Source: Hymenobacter negativus (lineage in GTDB: Bacteria > Bacteroidota > Bacteroidia > Cytophagales > Hymenobacteraceae). Taken from it: a DNA stretch of 64,000 nt. The stretch covers positions 186,001 through 250,000 of the forward strand of contig NZ_JAGETZ010000004.1 in NCBI RefSeq assembly GCF_017571495.1, written 5' to 3'. Shown here piece after piece: positions 46,491 to 55,017 of the stretch. The translations under genes and the position numbers were made by a program. Numbering within the stretch: the stretch's first letter is position 1; the number at the start of each line of letters is the position of its first letter. The notes beneath the pieces were generated by a model, which worked only from the letters and a program-made list of their open reading frames with translations, was not told the origin of the DNA and ran no database searches.

Positions 46491-47222
46491 ATGGATATGA
46501 ATACTATTGAACATCTTCCTTGGGACAGTGATTTTCTAGGTTACGGCGTCGCCAGATTATCACTGGACTCTCTAAACACACCGGAATTAGCACAAAAGGT
46601 TGCGCAAGCCAAAACGGACGGACTGCGCTTACTGTATTTGGTTGCTAGTCCGGCCGATACTACGAGCAACAGAGCGGCACAGCAGGTAAATGCGTTATTA
46701 GTCGACCGCAAGGTAACTTTCACCATGCCTGTAAATGCTGTCGAAACGGCTCAAACCATTAGCAGCCACATCCGATTAACGGATGATGCAACTCCTCAAC
46801 TCGAAAGCCTTGCCTTGCAAAGTGGAGAATACTCGCGTTTTCGACTGGACAGCAATTTTGCTGCAGGTACCTTTGAGCGTCTCTATCACCAATGGCTATA
46901 TAACTCGCTGAGCCGAACCTTAGCGCGGGAAGTGCTGGTATACGAGCCGGCTCCTGTTACCCCAGCAATGGGTCTATTAACACTAGGTCTCAAGCAAGGT
47001 CGCGCCGATATCGGGCTGCTGGCTGTAGATAGCAGCAGTCGAGGCCGAGGGGTAGGCCACCTGCTTATACAGGCCGCCAAACGATTTACGGCTGAATGGG
47101 GCTTAACCGAATTGCAGGTAGCTACTCAACTTGATAATCAATCTGCCTGTAACTTCTATCGCAAATGCGGTTTTGTAGAGCACCAAATCGAGTACATTTA
47201 CCATCTGTGGCTTTCTGTATAA
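46491..47222 (+). CDS. WecD-like GNAT acetyltransferase (dTDP-Fuc4N N-acetyltransferase candidate)
   Basis: A 243-residue protein. An N-terminal WecD-type domain starts EHLPWDSDFLGYGVARL (about 5-21) and contains SGEYSRFRLDSNFAAGTFERLY (about 107-128). A GNAT domain follows at about residues 155-230, with the acetyl-CoA motif DSSSRGRGVGHLLIQAAKRF (about 177-196) and a C-terminal NQSACNFYRKCGFVEH. In enterobacterial common antigen synthesis WecD acetylates dTDP-Fuc4N, the product of RffA/WecE, which is encoded at 16 kb. The gene sits 5 bp after the GT2 gene, forming a pair flanked by IS relics. Confidence 0.8.
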   Translation: MDMNTIEHLPWDSDFLGYGVARLSLDSLNTPELAQKVAQAKTDGLRLLYLVASPADTTSNRAAQQVNALLVDRKVTFTMPVNAVETAQTISSHIRLTDDATPQLESLALQSGEYSRFRLDSNFAAGTFERLYHQWLYNSLSRTLAREVLVYEPAPVTPAMGLLTLGLKQGRADIGLLAVDSSSRGRGVGHLLIQAAKRFTAEWGLTELQVATQLDNQSACNFYRKCGFVEHQIEYIYHLWLSV

Positions 47223-47339
47223 GCTTTACTTTTTCTTTTCACCAATGTTCATTTACAAATTTTCGGTTATCCCGCTTAATAAATATAATTATCCGGTCCC
47301 GAAACTCAGTATATTGGACAAGCCATGCGTTCAGGCCAA

Positions 47340-47845
47340 GTTTCCGGTAATGGCTTAGAGAGTGTTTGGGATTTACGCTGGATGCAAAAGATTGAGAAAC
47401 GTAGTCAGTTGGCAATCAGCAACTATGCTTGATGACTGGCGGGGTTGAATTCGTAGTAGATGGACAGCCGGCGAAAGCAGGCCAGCCAAGCAAAGGTGCG
47501 CTCGACTACTTACCGCTTGACGACTGGCACAAAGCCGCGCATTATTGGCAGTCGGCTGCCTAGTTCGTAACGCAGGCCCAACGCCTGCAGGTGAGCAGCA
47601 CAGCCGCTCCAACAGCAGTTGTCAGTGAGCACGGTGACCAGGCACTTACCCCAGCCGGTGCGCTTGGAGCAAGCCCAGCACGGCGGCCGTACCGTCGGGA
47701 CCGTTGGCGGCGTGCACGAAATAGGCAAAAATGCGTAGGGCCGACTTCACGCTTTGGCTGTCCACACACATGAGCGAAGGCGTTGCGCCTCAGTTGGCCT
47801 GCACACTTTCTCATTCGGTAAGCCATTCGTTGGCAGAGGTTAAGC
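47340..47845 (-). mobile_element. IS5-family transposase relic
   Basis: The minus strand carries, in two frames, MCVDSQSVKSA, YFVHAANGPDGTAAVLGLL, then CLVTVLTDNCCWSGCAAHL..GLRYELGSRLP and finally VVERTFAWLACFRRLSIYYEF, the typical end of an IS5 DDE transposase. Frameshifts, several in-frame stops and a deletion after DSQSVK make it inactive. GAGAGTGTTTGGGATT at about 47358 looks like one terminal inverted repeat. Its other end was lost at the junction with the IS3 relic. Confidence 0.75.
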
Positions 47846-47859
47846 GGCTTTGTTTAAAT

Positions 47860-48930
47860 TCAAATGGGGGTCATAAAATTCAAGGTCTGGTGGGACCGTT
47901 GGGTATTGTAGTCGAGCATCCATTCGTCCACGAGTTGGCGCACGTGGGCCAGCGAGCGAAACAGATGGGCGTCGAGCAGTTCGCGGCGAAATGAGCCGTT
48001 GAAGTGTTCGATGTAGGCATTTTGCGTCGGCTTGCCAGGCTGAATCCAGTGTAGAGCAATGCCTTGCTGCTCGCACCACTCGCTCAACCGGGCACTGATG
48101 AACTCGGGGCCGTTGTCCGTGCGCAGCTGCGCGGGGCATCCGTGATAATCGACCAAGCGCGTCAGTACCTGCACGACGCGACTGGCGGGCAACGAGACGT
48201 TAATTTCCACGCCCAGAAGTTGACGGTTGCAGTCGTCAAGCATGTTTAGCGTACAAAAGCGTCGGCCATCCGGCAATACATCGCTGGTGAAGTCGAGCGA
48301 TGTATTGCCGGATGGCCATCGTGGGCACGGCCAAGGGCTGCTTCACGCAGGCAACCGCTTTTTCAAGCGACGAGGCAGATCAGGGCCAGCGCCCGATAAA
48401 TACGCAGCGTGCGCTTGTGGGTGATGACCAGTCCATTTTTGCGCAAGCGGTGGTGCAGCTTCCAAAATTCCCAGCCCGGGTACCGACCTGCTAATGCCTG
48501 CAGGGCCGCCTGCACGGGCTCGTCGTTGCGCCCCCGCACCGGCGGCTGGTAGCTGCCGCGCGCGAGCCCGACTAGGACACACGCGCGGCGCTGACTTCAC
48601 CCCCTGCTTACTAAGCCCTGCGCTGTCTGGCGTCGCGCCGCAGGGCTGGCTACTTTTTTCGCAGTATCTGCTTGATGGCCTGGTTTTCCAAGCTCAGGTC
48701 CGCAAACATCTGTTTGAGCTTGCGATTCTCGTCTTCCAAGTGTTTGAGCCGCGTGAGCTCGGCCACGCTGGTCCCAGCATACTTACTTTTCCAGGCCTAA
48801 AAGGTGGCCTCGCTCAAGCCGTGCTCCCGCACAAGCTGGGCGACGGTCTGGCCGCTAGCCTTCTACTGAAGAATGGCCACAATCTGGGCCTCGTTGAATC
48901 GTCCTTTTTTCATGTTGCAGTCGTCAGGTA
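47860..48930 (-). mobile_element. degenerate IS3-family insertion element (orfA + orfB)
   Basis: OrfA starts at about 48913 with MKKGRFNEAQIVAILQ, then TVAQLVREHGLSEATF and ELTRLKHLEDENRKLKQMFAD (leucine-zipper part); it has two in-frame TAG stops. OrfB shows VRGRNDEPVQAALQAL, LHHRLRKNGLVITHKRTLR and, intact over 47860-48276, the DDE core: LNMLDDCNRQ, RTDNGPEFISARL and QNAYIEHFNGSFRRELLDAHLF. The orfB middle is broken by a 22-bp inverted duplication at 48264-48317. This is an inactive element of the IS3 family (IS407-like subgroup). Confidence 0.82.
48264..48317. repeat. 22-bp perfect inverted duplication inside the IS3 relic
   Basis: Arms 48264-48285 and 48296-48317 are exact reverse complements, separated by 10 bp. 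The right arm is the normal coding sequence (minus strand SDVLPDGR); the left arm replaces the expected codons and breaks the frame. This looks like a fold-back template-switch error. Confidence 0.85.
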
Positions 48931-49140
48931 GTGAAGTTACGCCTTTCTCTACGCACTACTGGCGCTCGATTTGGGGAAGCGTACAACAAGCGCACAGTAT
49001 CCTCATGCGGCGCTCCCGTTCGTTCAGCAAGTGCCTAGCCAGCCACTACAAATGCATCAGAATTGCCATTGACCACTACAATGCACAAATCACCTGACTT
49101 TAAACCCCTACCTTGACATTACATAGCTGCAACTTGATTA
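48931..49140. other. gap between IS3 relic and GT2 gene
   Basis: About 210 bp with no gene. A few codons at 49060-49095 read like a transposase-end motif on the plus strand (IAIDHYNAQIT), possibly another scrap of an element. No terminator for the GT2 gene ending at 49141 was found. Confidence 0.35.
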
Positions 49141-50070
49141 TCAATTCAATATCTCTCTTACTACGTACAATGGTCGCTCTCGGGCAGCATCGAGACCACG
49201 CCAGACATATTCGCCAATGACCCCTAATGCCACCATCTGAAAAGCGGATACAAATAACAGCACCACCATCAGCGTAGTCCAACCAGCTGGCTCGTTGGGA
49301 CTAATTAAACGGAGCGCAATAATATATAGTCCGTATGCTAGTGCAATCCCTCCTAACACTAAGCCTACTACTGAGATGGCGCGAATTGGAAAATAAGAAA
49401 ATGCCAACAGTGAATCGATGAGTAACTTTATTTTTTTTGATAGTGTCCAGCGGGAAGTGCCTATTTCGCGCTTCCGCCGGACATAGGGAATATTAACGTA
49501 AGGGAATCCCAACCATACCATCAGGTAAAAGACATTTGAATTACGCTCTTGCAGCGCTACCACTTCGTCATTTACCTGTCGGTCGAAGAATACAAAATCG
49601 AATCCGCCATCAGGGATATTTTTCAGGGCCAGCCGCTTCATCAGCCAGTGAAACGTTTGAGCAAACCAACGGGAAAGGCCCGTTTCTTCACGGTCCTGCC
49701 GATTACCGATAACAAGCTTAAAACCCTTTTTCCAGTAATCGTACATTTGCACCATGAGTTCCGGTGGGTCCTGCATGTCGGCAGTAATAACTGCTAGGCA
49801 GTCGCCAGTAGCGTGGGCCATACCTGCGACAATAGCGTTGTATGAGCCCACGTTAGCCGCCAAGTCTACAATTCGGATTTTGCTTGGATATGCAGTTTGT
49901 GCACGCTGTAAAGCACCCAACGTATCATCACCCGAACCATCGTTTACAAATACATATTCAAAAGTAACTTCTGGATGAAAGTTTGCCTCATTTGCAACAA
50001 GTTCGCGAGCCGTCACAGGAATATTATCCTCGTTAAAGTAGCAGGGAATAATAACCGAAAGCTTAGGCAT
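49141..50070 (-). CDS. polyprenyl-phosphate glycosyltransferase, GT2 (DPM1/GtrB-like)
   Basis: A 309-residue GT2 enzyme. LSVIIPCYFNEDNIPVTAREL (about 4-24), NDGSGDDT (about 47-54) and the acidic motif ITADMQDPPELM (about 94-105). Two C-terminal membrane helices, about 232-256 and 267-292, follow the family's KKIKLLIDSLLAFSYFPIRAIS. It likely loads a sugar on undecaprenyl phosphate. It lies 70 bp downstream of the FdtB-type aminotransferase on the same strand, so Fuc3NAc/Qui3NAc handling is possible but unproven. Confidence 0.88.
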   Translation of the reverse strand: MPKLSVIIPCYFNEDNIPVTARELVANEANFHPEVTFEYVFVNDGSGDDTLGALQRAQTAYPSKIRIVDLAANVGSYNAIVAGMAHATGDCLAVITADMQDPPELMVQMYDYWKKGFKLVIGNRQDREETGLSRWFAQTFHWLMKRLALKNIPDGGFDFVFFDRQVNDEVVALQERNSNVFYLMVWLGFPYVNIPYVRRKREIGTSRWTLSKKIKLLIDSLLAFSYFPIRAISVVGLVLGGIALAYGLYIIALRLISPNEPAGWTTLMVVLLFVSAFQMVALGVIGEYVWRGLDAARERPLYVVREILN

Positions 50071-50140
50071 AATGAGAATTATCTATATTAATCATCCGCT
50101 TGGCAAGCTAAAGCTGGTTTCGTCGAAATTGGTGATTAGG

Positions 50141-51247
50141 CTAGCGCAACGAAAAACTTTGCATTGCAGCCGCCACGGCAGCGACATGCTCCTCATTCAT
50201 ACCAGGCCACATAGGTAAGCTCAGGCAGGTAGTAGCCAATTCTTCCGCAATAGGAAAATGTCCGACCGGAAGTTGCAAATCTTGGTATGCCTGCTGCTGG
50301 TGAGGCGGTATAGGATAGTGAATAAGTGTACCAATACCTTGCTCGGTCAGGTGTTGCTGCAAAGCATCACGGTGGGGCGTATGGACTACGTAGAGGTGGT
50401 ATACATGGGTGGCACCCGCTGCTACAGCAGGCAGGCGCAAATCGGCAATGTCAACGAGATACTGGTTGTACCAAGCAGCCACCTGCTGGCGTTGGCGGCT
50501 CCATTCAGCTAACTCGGGTAGCTTTACACGCAGTACGGCGGCTTGCAACTCGTCGAGGCGGGAGTTGTAGCCCACCACTTCGTTGTAATACTTTTTTTGT
50601 GAGCCATAGTTGTGCAATATGCGCACCTTCTGAGCGAGGTCGTCGTTGTTGGTAGTTACTGCACCAGCATCGCCGAGAGCGCCGAGGTTTTTGCCGGGGT
50701 AAAAGCTAGTGCCATTTACGTGGCCGAAGCTGCCAGTAATGCCACCATCAAAAACAGCGCCCTGTGACTGTGCATTGTCTTCCACTACATACAAATTGTA
50801 CTCCGCTGCAATGTCCATAATCTCCGTCATACGGCACGCCTGACCGTAAAGGTGCACTGGCATAATGGCCCGGGTACGCGGCGTAATAGCCGCAGCAATC
50901 AAGGCTGGGTCAAGGTTGCTGGTAGCTAATTCTGGCTCAACGCCTACAGGCGTGGCCCCTACTTGCGTCACGGCCAGCCAAGTGGCGATGTATGTATTCG
51001 ATGGCACAATCACCTCATCGCCTGGACCGACGCCCAGTACTCGCAGAGCTAGTACCAGCGCATCGAGTCCATTAGCTACGCCCACGGTGTGCGCTACATG
51101 GTTGAAGGCGGCATACTCTTGCTCAAACTGTTTTACTTCTTCGCCGAGTATGTACCAATAAGAATCATACACACGTGCGAAGGCATCTGCAATAGCGCCC
51201 CGCAGAGGAGCATGTTGAGGTTCAAATGACAGAAAAGGCACATTCAT
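50141..51247 (-). CDS. fdtB: dTDP-3-amino-3,6-dideoxyhexose transaminase (FdtB/QdtB)
   Basis: A 368-residue DegT-family PLP aminotransferase. [18 protein letters not shown] opens the protein as in FdtB/Qdt[38 protein letters not shown] and [12 protein letters not shown] follow, with the PLP lysine in [16 protein letters not shown]. It transfers an amino group to C3 of the 3-keto sugar made by FdtA, giving dTDP-Fuc3N or dTDP-Qui3N. Together with the FdtA and GNAT genes upstream it completes a three-step route. The two hexose stereochemistries depend on FdtA and cannot be told apart here. Confidence 0.92.
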   Translation of the reverse strand: MNVPFLSFEPQHAPLRGAIADAFARVYDSYWYILGEEVKQFEQEYAAFNHVAHTVGVANGLDALVLALRVLGVGPGDEVIVPSNTYIATWLAVTQVGATPVGVEPELATSNLDPALIAAAITPRTRAIMPVHLYGQACRMTEIMDIAAEYNLYVVEDNAQSQGAVFDGGITGSFGHVNGTSFYPGKNLGALGDAGAVTTNNDDLAQKVRILHNYGSQKKYYNEVVGYNSRLDELQAAVLRVKLPELAEWSRQRQQVAAWYNQYLVDIADLRLPAVAAGATHVYHLYVVHTPHRDALQQHLTEQGIGTLIHYPIPPHQQQAYQDLQLPVGHFPIAEELATTCLSLPMWPGMNEEHVAAVAAAMQSFSLR

Positions 51248-51256
51248 AGAACAGAA

Positions 51257-52204
51257 TTAACAGCTATGGGACGACAGCACATGGCTAGCCGCGCCCAAGC
51301 GGAATCCCAGCTTGTCACAAGTGCGAAAAACGGCATGGTTAGTTGCCTGAGTAGTCATCAGCACTGCTTCATGACCTAGCTCTTTAGCTCGATGCAGCGT
51401 TTCAGCTACCAGCTTCACATGCCATCCCCGGTTGGCAGTGCCTACTGCGGTGAGCAGCACCCGCGAAAGCTGTCCCCCCAATGCAATTCCATCAGTAATC
51501 AGGTCACTAATGGCTAAAAAGGAATCCACTGGTAGCCCAGGGACATTTGGTACCAGTACGGTGGAAGCCAGATTACGAGCCACTGTATTCTCAGCATAAT
51601 GAGCAAGATAGGCATCGGCGCGTGCATTGCCGAACCAAGTATCGGCATGAAACCGGTCATATAAGTTGCGAGCCGATGCTGATACTTGGCCAATAAGCAC
51701 TGCTTCATCCATTCGCGCTTCCCTGACAGGAAAGCGTGGATATTCGAAGGTGGACAAATTGTTGCGGTAGTAAGTAAGACGGGTTTCTACCAGACGCCAA
51801 CCCGACCCAGTCAGCGCTTGAAGTAACTTAACATCTTCAGCTGGTACCACACTAAAAGCATAATAATCTTGGTAGCTCTTAATAAGGTGTTGACGCAGGG
51901 CCGTTGCCGATTTTATGAGTTCTATAGAAGTCGCTTCGGGTCCGAACAAGCTGGTAAATAACCGGAAAGTAGGTGTACCAAAATAGTTAGAATCCCAAGC
52001 TAGATGGCGTAGCAGCCAATGTATATCGCTATTAGGTGCCGCATAAATTTCGCCCCCTGCTTTGGAGTTCCAATTCGCTGCTTCACCCACACCAAATTTT
52101 TCCTGTTCCTCAGCCGAAAACTGTCGCAAAAAAAAGTATGGTGAATAATATGCCAAAGCTTCCCTCCGGGCAGTAAGCAATGCTGCTATACTCGCTGTGC
52201 CCAT
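51257..52204 (-). CDS. WecD-like GNAT acetyltransferase for the 3-amino sugar
   Basis: A 315-residue protein. An N-terminal unit has YYSPYFFLRQFSAEEQEKFG. A WecD-type domain (LAWDSNYFGTPTFRLF, about 69-84) is followed by a GNAT-type fold with AESLIG.. and the C-terminal acetyl-CoA segment GTANRGWHVKLVAETLHRA (about 255-273). The usual third enzyme of the FdtA/FdtB pathway (FdtC/QdtC) is a hexapeptide acyltransferase. Here a GNAT enzyme lies between FdtA and FdtB, overlapping fdtA by 19 bp, so it probably acetylates dTDP-Fuc3N or dTDP-Qui3N in its place. Resembles the gene at 46.5 kb in layout. Confidence 0.72.
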   Translation of the reverse strand: MGTASIAALLTARREALAYYSPYFFLRQFSAEEQEKFGVGEAANWNSKAGGEIYAAPNSDIHWLLRHLAWDSNYFGTPTFRLFTSLFGPEATSIELIKSATALRQHLIKSYQDYYAFSVVPAEDVKLLQALTGSGWRLVETRLTYYRNNLSTFEYPRFPVREARMDEAVLIGQVSASARNLYDRFHADTWFGNARADAYLAHYAENTVARNLASTVLVPNVPGLPVDSFLAISDLITDGIALGGQLSRVLLTAVGTANRGWHVKLVAETLHRAKELGHEAVLMTTQATNHAVFRTCDKLGFRLGAASHVLSSHSC

Positions 52205-52608
52205 CGCTGCCGGAATATCTCGTAATCACGAATGTAATCAGTTTCGTCGTAGGGAGTCGACGCTAATGCCAATTGAACTGCAGTATGAGAGTATTGTATA
52301 GTATGCCAAGCACTGGGTGGCACATAGAGACCAACATTCGGGTCTTTCAGCCGAAAGCTCTGGATGGTACCATCCGCTAATTCCGTGGTAACGATGATGC
52401 GTCCTGCAGCGGCAATCAACACTTGTTCCGTGCGATGATGCGCATGACGGCCGCGTACGATGCTTTCAGGTGTATAATAGGTCCAAAAGACCCGTTGTAC
52501 TTCAAATGGCAACGGGTCTTTCGCATTTTCACCAACTGAAATGTATCCAATATCCGGCGCCCCTAGCTTGGAGAACTGTATAAGGTAAGGATGCGGATAA
52601 TTAGTCAT
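52186..52608 (-). CDS. fdtA: dTDP-4-keto-6-deoxyhexose 3,4-ketoisomerase (FdtA/QdtA, sugar cupin)
   Basis: A 140-residue cupin of the WxcM/FdtA/QdtA family. GYISVGENAKDPLPFEVQRVFWTYY (about 21-45) and the conserved RGRHAHHRTEQVLIAAAG (about 53-70) hold the catalytic His residues; VYVPPSAWHT-like YVPPSAWHTIQYS follows. It moves the keto group of dTDP-4-keto-6-deoxyglucose from C4 to C3, giving the substrate of FdtB. It overlaps the GNAT gene by 19 bp and lies 6 bp after the UDP-xylose synthase gene's stop region, so transcription likely continues through this block. Confidence 0.92.
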   Translation of the reverse strand: MTNYPHPYLIQFSKLGAPDIGYISVGENAKDPLPFEVQRVFWTYYTPESIVRGRHAHHRTEQVLIAAAGRIIVTTELADGTIQSFRLKDPNVGLYVPPSAWHTIQYSHTAVQLALASTPYDETDYIRDYEIFRQRWAQRV

Positions 52609-52614
52609 GCCCGT

Positions 52615-53589
52615 TTATTTAACGTGCTCCTTGAAGTATTCCAGCGTGCGGCGCAAGCCTTCGGCCCTGTCCACTTTAGGTTCCCAGCCCAAGATTTCCT
52701 TAGCTTTGGTAATGTCGGGCCGGCGTTTCATGGGGTCATTTTCTGGTAGCGCCTGATAGGTCGGCTTGAACTCGACACCGGTGAGGCGGGCAATTTCTTC
52801 ACCGAACTCTTTAATGGTGATTTCCGATGGGTTACCGATGTTCACCGGCAGATGGTAATCACTGAGCAGCAAGCGGTATATACCTTCCACGAGGTCATCG
52901 ACGTAGCAGAACGAGCGGGTTTGGGAGCCGTCGCCGAATACGGTCAGGTTCTCGCCGCGCAGGGCCTGTGAGAGGAAAGCTGGCAACACACGACCATCGT
53001 CGAGGCGCATACGCGGGCCGTAGGTGTTGAAAATGCGGATAATGCGCGTTTCCAGACCGTGATGGTTGTGATAGGCCATGGTAATAGCCTCCTGAAAACG
53101 CTTGGCTTCGTCATAGCAGCCACGTGGGCCTACGGGGTTCACGTTGCCGAAGTATTCTTCTACCTGCGGGTGTATTTCAGGGTCGCCATAAACTTCTGAA
53201 GTACTGGCAATCAGCATACGGGCACCTTTCACGCGGGCTAGGCCTAATAGGTTATGCGTACCAAGCGAACCAACTTTAAGGGTCTGAATTGGGATTTTGA
53301 GGTAGTCAATCGGCGAGGCCGGCGAGGCAAAATGCAGAATGTAATCCAGCTTGCCGGGCACGAAGACGAACTTGCTTACATCGGCCTGATGAAACTCGAA
53401 ATCAGGCCGGCCAAACAGGTGTTCGATGTTCTGGATGGAACCCGTAATCAGGTTGTCCATTGCCACCACATGGTAACCCTCTCTCAGGAACCGGTCGCAG
53501 AGGTGCGAACCCAGAAAGCCGGCACCGCCAGTAATCAGGACGCGTTTTTTTTCTTCGGTATTGTTGGTCATATTCTTTGTTGTCGTCAT
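52615..53589 (-). CDS. uxs: UDP-glucuronate decarboxylase (UDP-xylose synthase)
   Basis: A 324-residue extended SDR that turns UDP-glucuronate into UDP-xylose. NAD motif [13 protein letters not shown] (about 21-33), [15 protein letters not shown], catalytic YxxxK in GCYDEAKRF (about 157-165), plus the family signature [14 protein letters not shown] and [15 protein letters not shown]. The first M could be residue 1 or 7. It lies directly after the UDP-glucose dehydrogenase gene, which supplies its substrate, about 37 bp apart. The product could feed the GT61-type transferase or another GT of the locus (inference). Confidence 0.93.
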   Translation of the reverse strand: MTTTKNMTNNTEEKKRVLITGGAGFLGSHLCDRFLREGYHVVAMDNLITGSIQNIEHLFGRPDFEFHQADVSKFVFVPGKLDYILHFASPASPIDYLKIPIQTLKVGSLGTHNLLGLARVKGARMLIASTSEVYGDPEIHPQVEEYFGNVNPVGPRGCYDEAKRFQEAITMAYHNHHGLETRIIRIFNTYGPRMRLDDGRVLPAFLSQALRGENLTVFGDGSQTRSFCYVDDLVEGIYRLLLSDYHLPVNIGNPSEITIKEFGEEIARLTGVEFKPTYQALPENDPMKRRPDITKAKEILGWEPKVDRAEGLRRTLEYFKEHVK

Positions 53590-53625
53590 GCAGATGGAAC
53601 GTCATGCTTCACATGACATACTTTT

Positions 53626-54969
53626 TTACGCCTGGACTGGCTCCTTATGGTCAGTTTTGATACCGATACAGTGATACACAAAACCCATTTCCTTCATTTC
53701 AGCAGGCTCGTAGATATTGCGGCCGTCGAAAATGACCTGCTGCTTCATCAGTCGGGACATTACTTTGAAATTGGGAACCCGGAACTCAGGCCACTCAGTC
53801 ACCACCAATAACGCATCAGCGTCGAGTAGGGCATCAAATTCGTCTTTAGCATAGGTGATGCTGTCGCCTAGCGAGTGCTGAGCTTCGGGCATAGCGACGG
53901 GGTCGTAAGCCGTCACGGTGCACCCAGCTGCCAGCAGCTTTTCAATGATAACCAGCGATGGGGCCTCGCGCATGTCGTCGGTTTTTGGCTTAAAGGACAA
54001 TCCCCATACGGCTATTTTAAGGCCGCGCAAGTCGCCCCCGAAGTGGGCGTTTACCTTATTAAAGAGTACCGATTTTTGGTTTTCGTTCACGCCTTCCACG
54101 GCGCGGAGCACCTGCATGTCGTAGCCATTTTCCTGAGCGGTTTTAATCAGCGCCTTTACGTCTTTTGGGAAGCATGAGCCGCCGTAGCCGATGCCAGGAT
54201 AAATGAACTTGGTGCCAATTCGCGCATCGGAGCCGATGCCGCGGCGCACCATGTTCACGTCGGCGCCCATGATTTCGCACAGGTTAGCCACATCGTTCAT
54301 GAAGCTGATTTTGGTGGCCAGCATGGAGTTGGCCGCGTATTTCGTCATCTCCGCCGATGGAATATCCATGAAGATAATCGGGTGACCGTTGAGTAGGAAC
54401 GGCTTGTAGAGTCGGCTCATCACCTCCTCGGCGCGGGCCGAAGAAATGCCCACTACAATACGGTCAGGCTTGAGGAAGTCATCAATAGCAGCGCCTTCTT
54501 TCAGGAACTCGGGGTTGGAAGCGACGTCGAACTCAATATTGGCACCACGGGCGGCTAGGGCGCTTTCCAACTCGGTACGAACTTTGGCAGCAGTACCAAC
54601 TGGTACTGTACTCTTAGTGACAATCACGCAGTAGTTGTTCATGCTCTCACCAATACCTCGGGCCACGGCCAGCACATATTTTAGGTCAGCAGAACCATCT
54701 TCGCCGGGGGGAGTACCTACAGCGATGAACGCTACGTCACAGTCGGTAATGGCTTCAGCCAGGTTGGTGGAGAAATGCAGACGGCCCTTTTCCACGTTGC
54801 GGCTCACCATTTCTTCAAGGCCAGGCTCGTAAATCGGCAGGATTCCTTTGTGCAGGTTGTCAATTTTTTTCTGGTCGATGTCGATGCAGGTTACATCAAT
54901 GCCAACTTCGGCAAAACACGTTCCCGTTACCAAACCGACGTAGCCGGTTCCTACTACTGCTATTTTCAT
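53626..54969 (-). CDS. ugd: UDP-glucose 6-dehydrogenase
   Basis: From the ATG at 54969, 447 residues. It oxidises UDP-glucose to UDP-glucuronate with two NAD+. NAD motif GTGYVGLVTGTCFAE (about 7-21), TKSTVPVGTA, EFLKEGAAIDDFLKPDRIV (about 155-173), catalytic Cys in YGGSCFPKDV (about 259-268), and the C-terminal NAD/UDP-binding GLSFKPKTDDMREAPS. A longer frame from 55011 adds 14 residues before the conserved KIAVVGTGYVG and was rejected. Adjacent to the UDP-glucuronate decarboxylase, forming a UDP-xylose module, and 48 bp after asnB. Confidence 0.96.
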   Translation of the reverse strand: MKIAVVGTGYVGLVTGTCFAEVGIDVTCIDIDQKKIDNLHKGILPIYEPGLEEMVSRNVEKGRLHFSTNLAEAITDCDVAFIAVGTPPGEDGSADLKYVLAVARGIGESMNNYCVIVTKSTVPVGTAAKVRTELESALAARGANIEFDVASNPEFLKEGAAIDDFLKPDRIVVGISSARAEEVMSRLYKPFLLNGHPIIFMDIPSAEMTKYAANSMLATKISFMNDVANLCEIMGADVNMVRRGIGSDARIGTKFIYPGIGYGGSCFPKDVKALIKTAQENGYDMQVLRAVEGVNENQKSVLFNKVNAHFGGDLRGLKIAVWGLSFKPKTDDMREAPSLVIIEKLLAAGCTVTAYDPVAMPEAQHSLGDSITYAKDEFDALLDADALLVVTEWPEFRVPNFKVMSRLMKQQVIFDGRNIYEPAEMKEMGFVYHCIGIKTDHKEPVQA

Positions 54970-55017
54970 GTATAAAGGTATTTCTAAAGGCAAAGCGGGT
55001 TTATTTACCACGCTAAT

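Noticed and set aside
48494..48931. 145-codon plus-strand frame
   Set aside because: Antisense of the degenerate IS3 orfA/orfB; the minus strand carries the transposase motifs.
53601..53626. GTCATG/CATGAC hairpin with T-run between ugd and the UDP-xylose synthase gene
   Set aside because: The T-run lies on the plus-strand side, while both genes are on the minus strand; unlikely to be a terminator for them.
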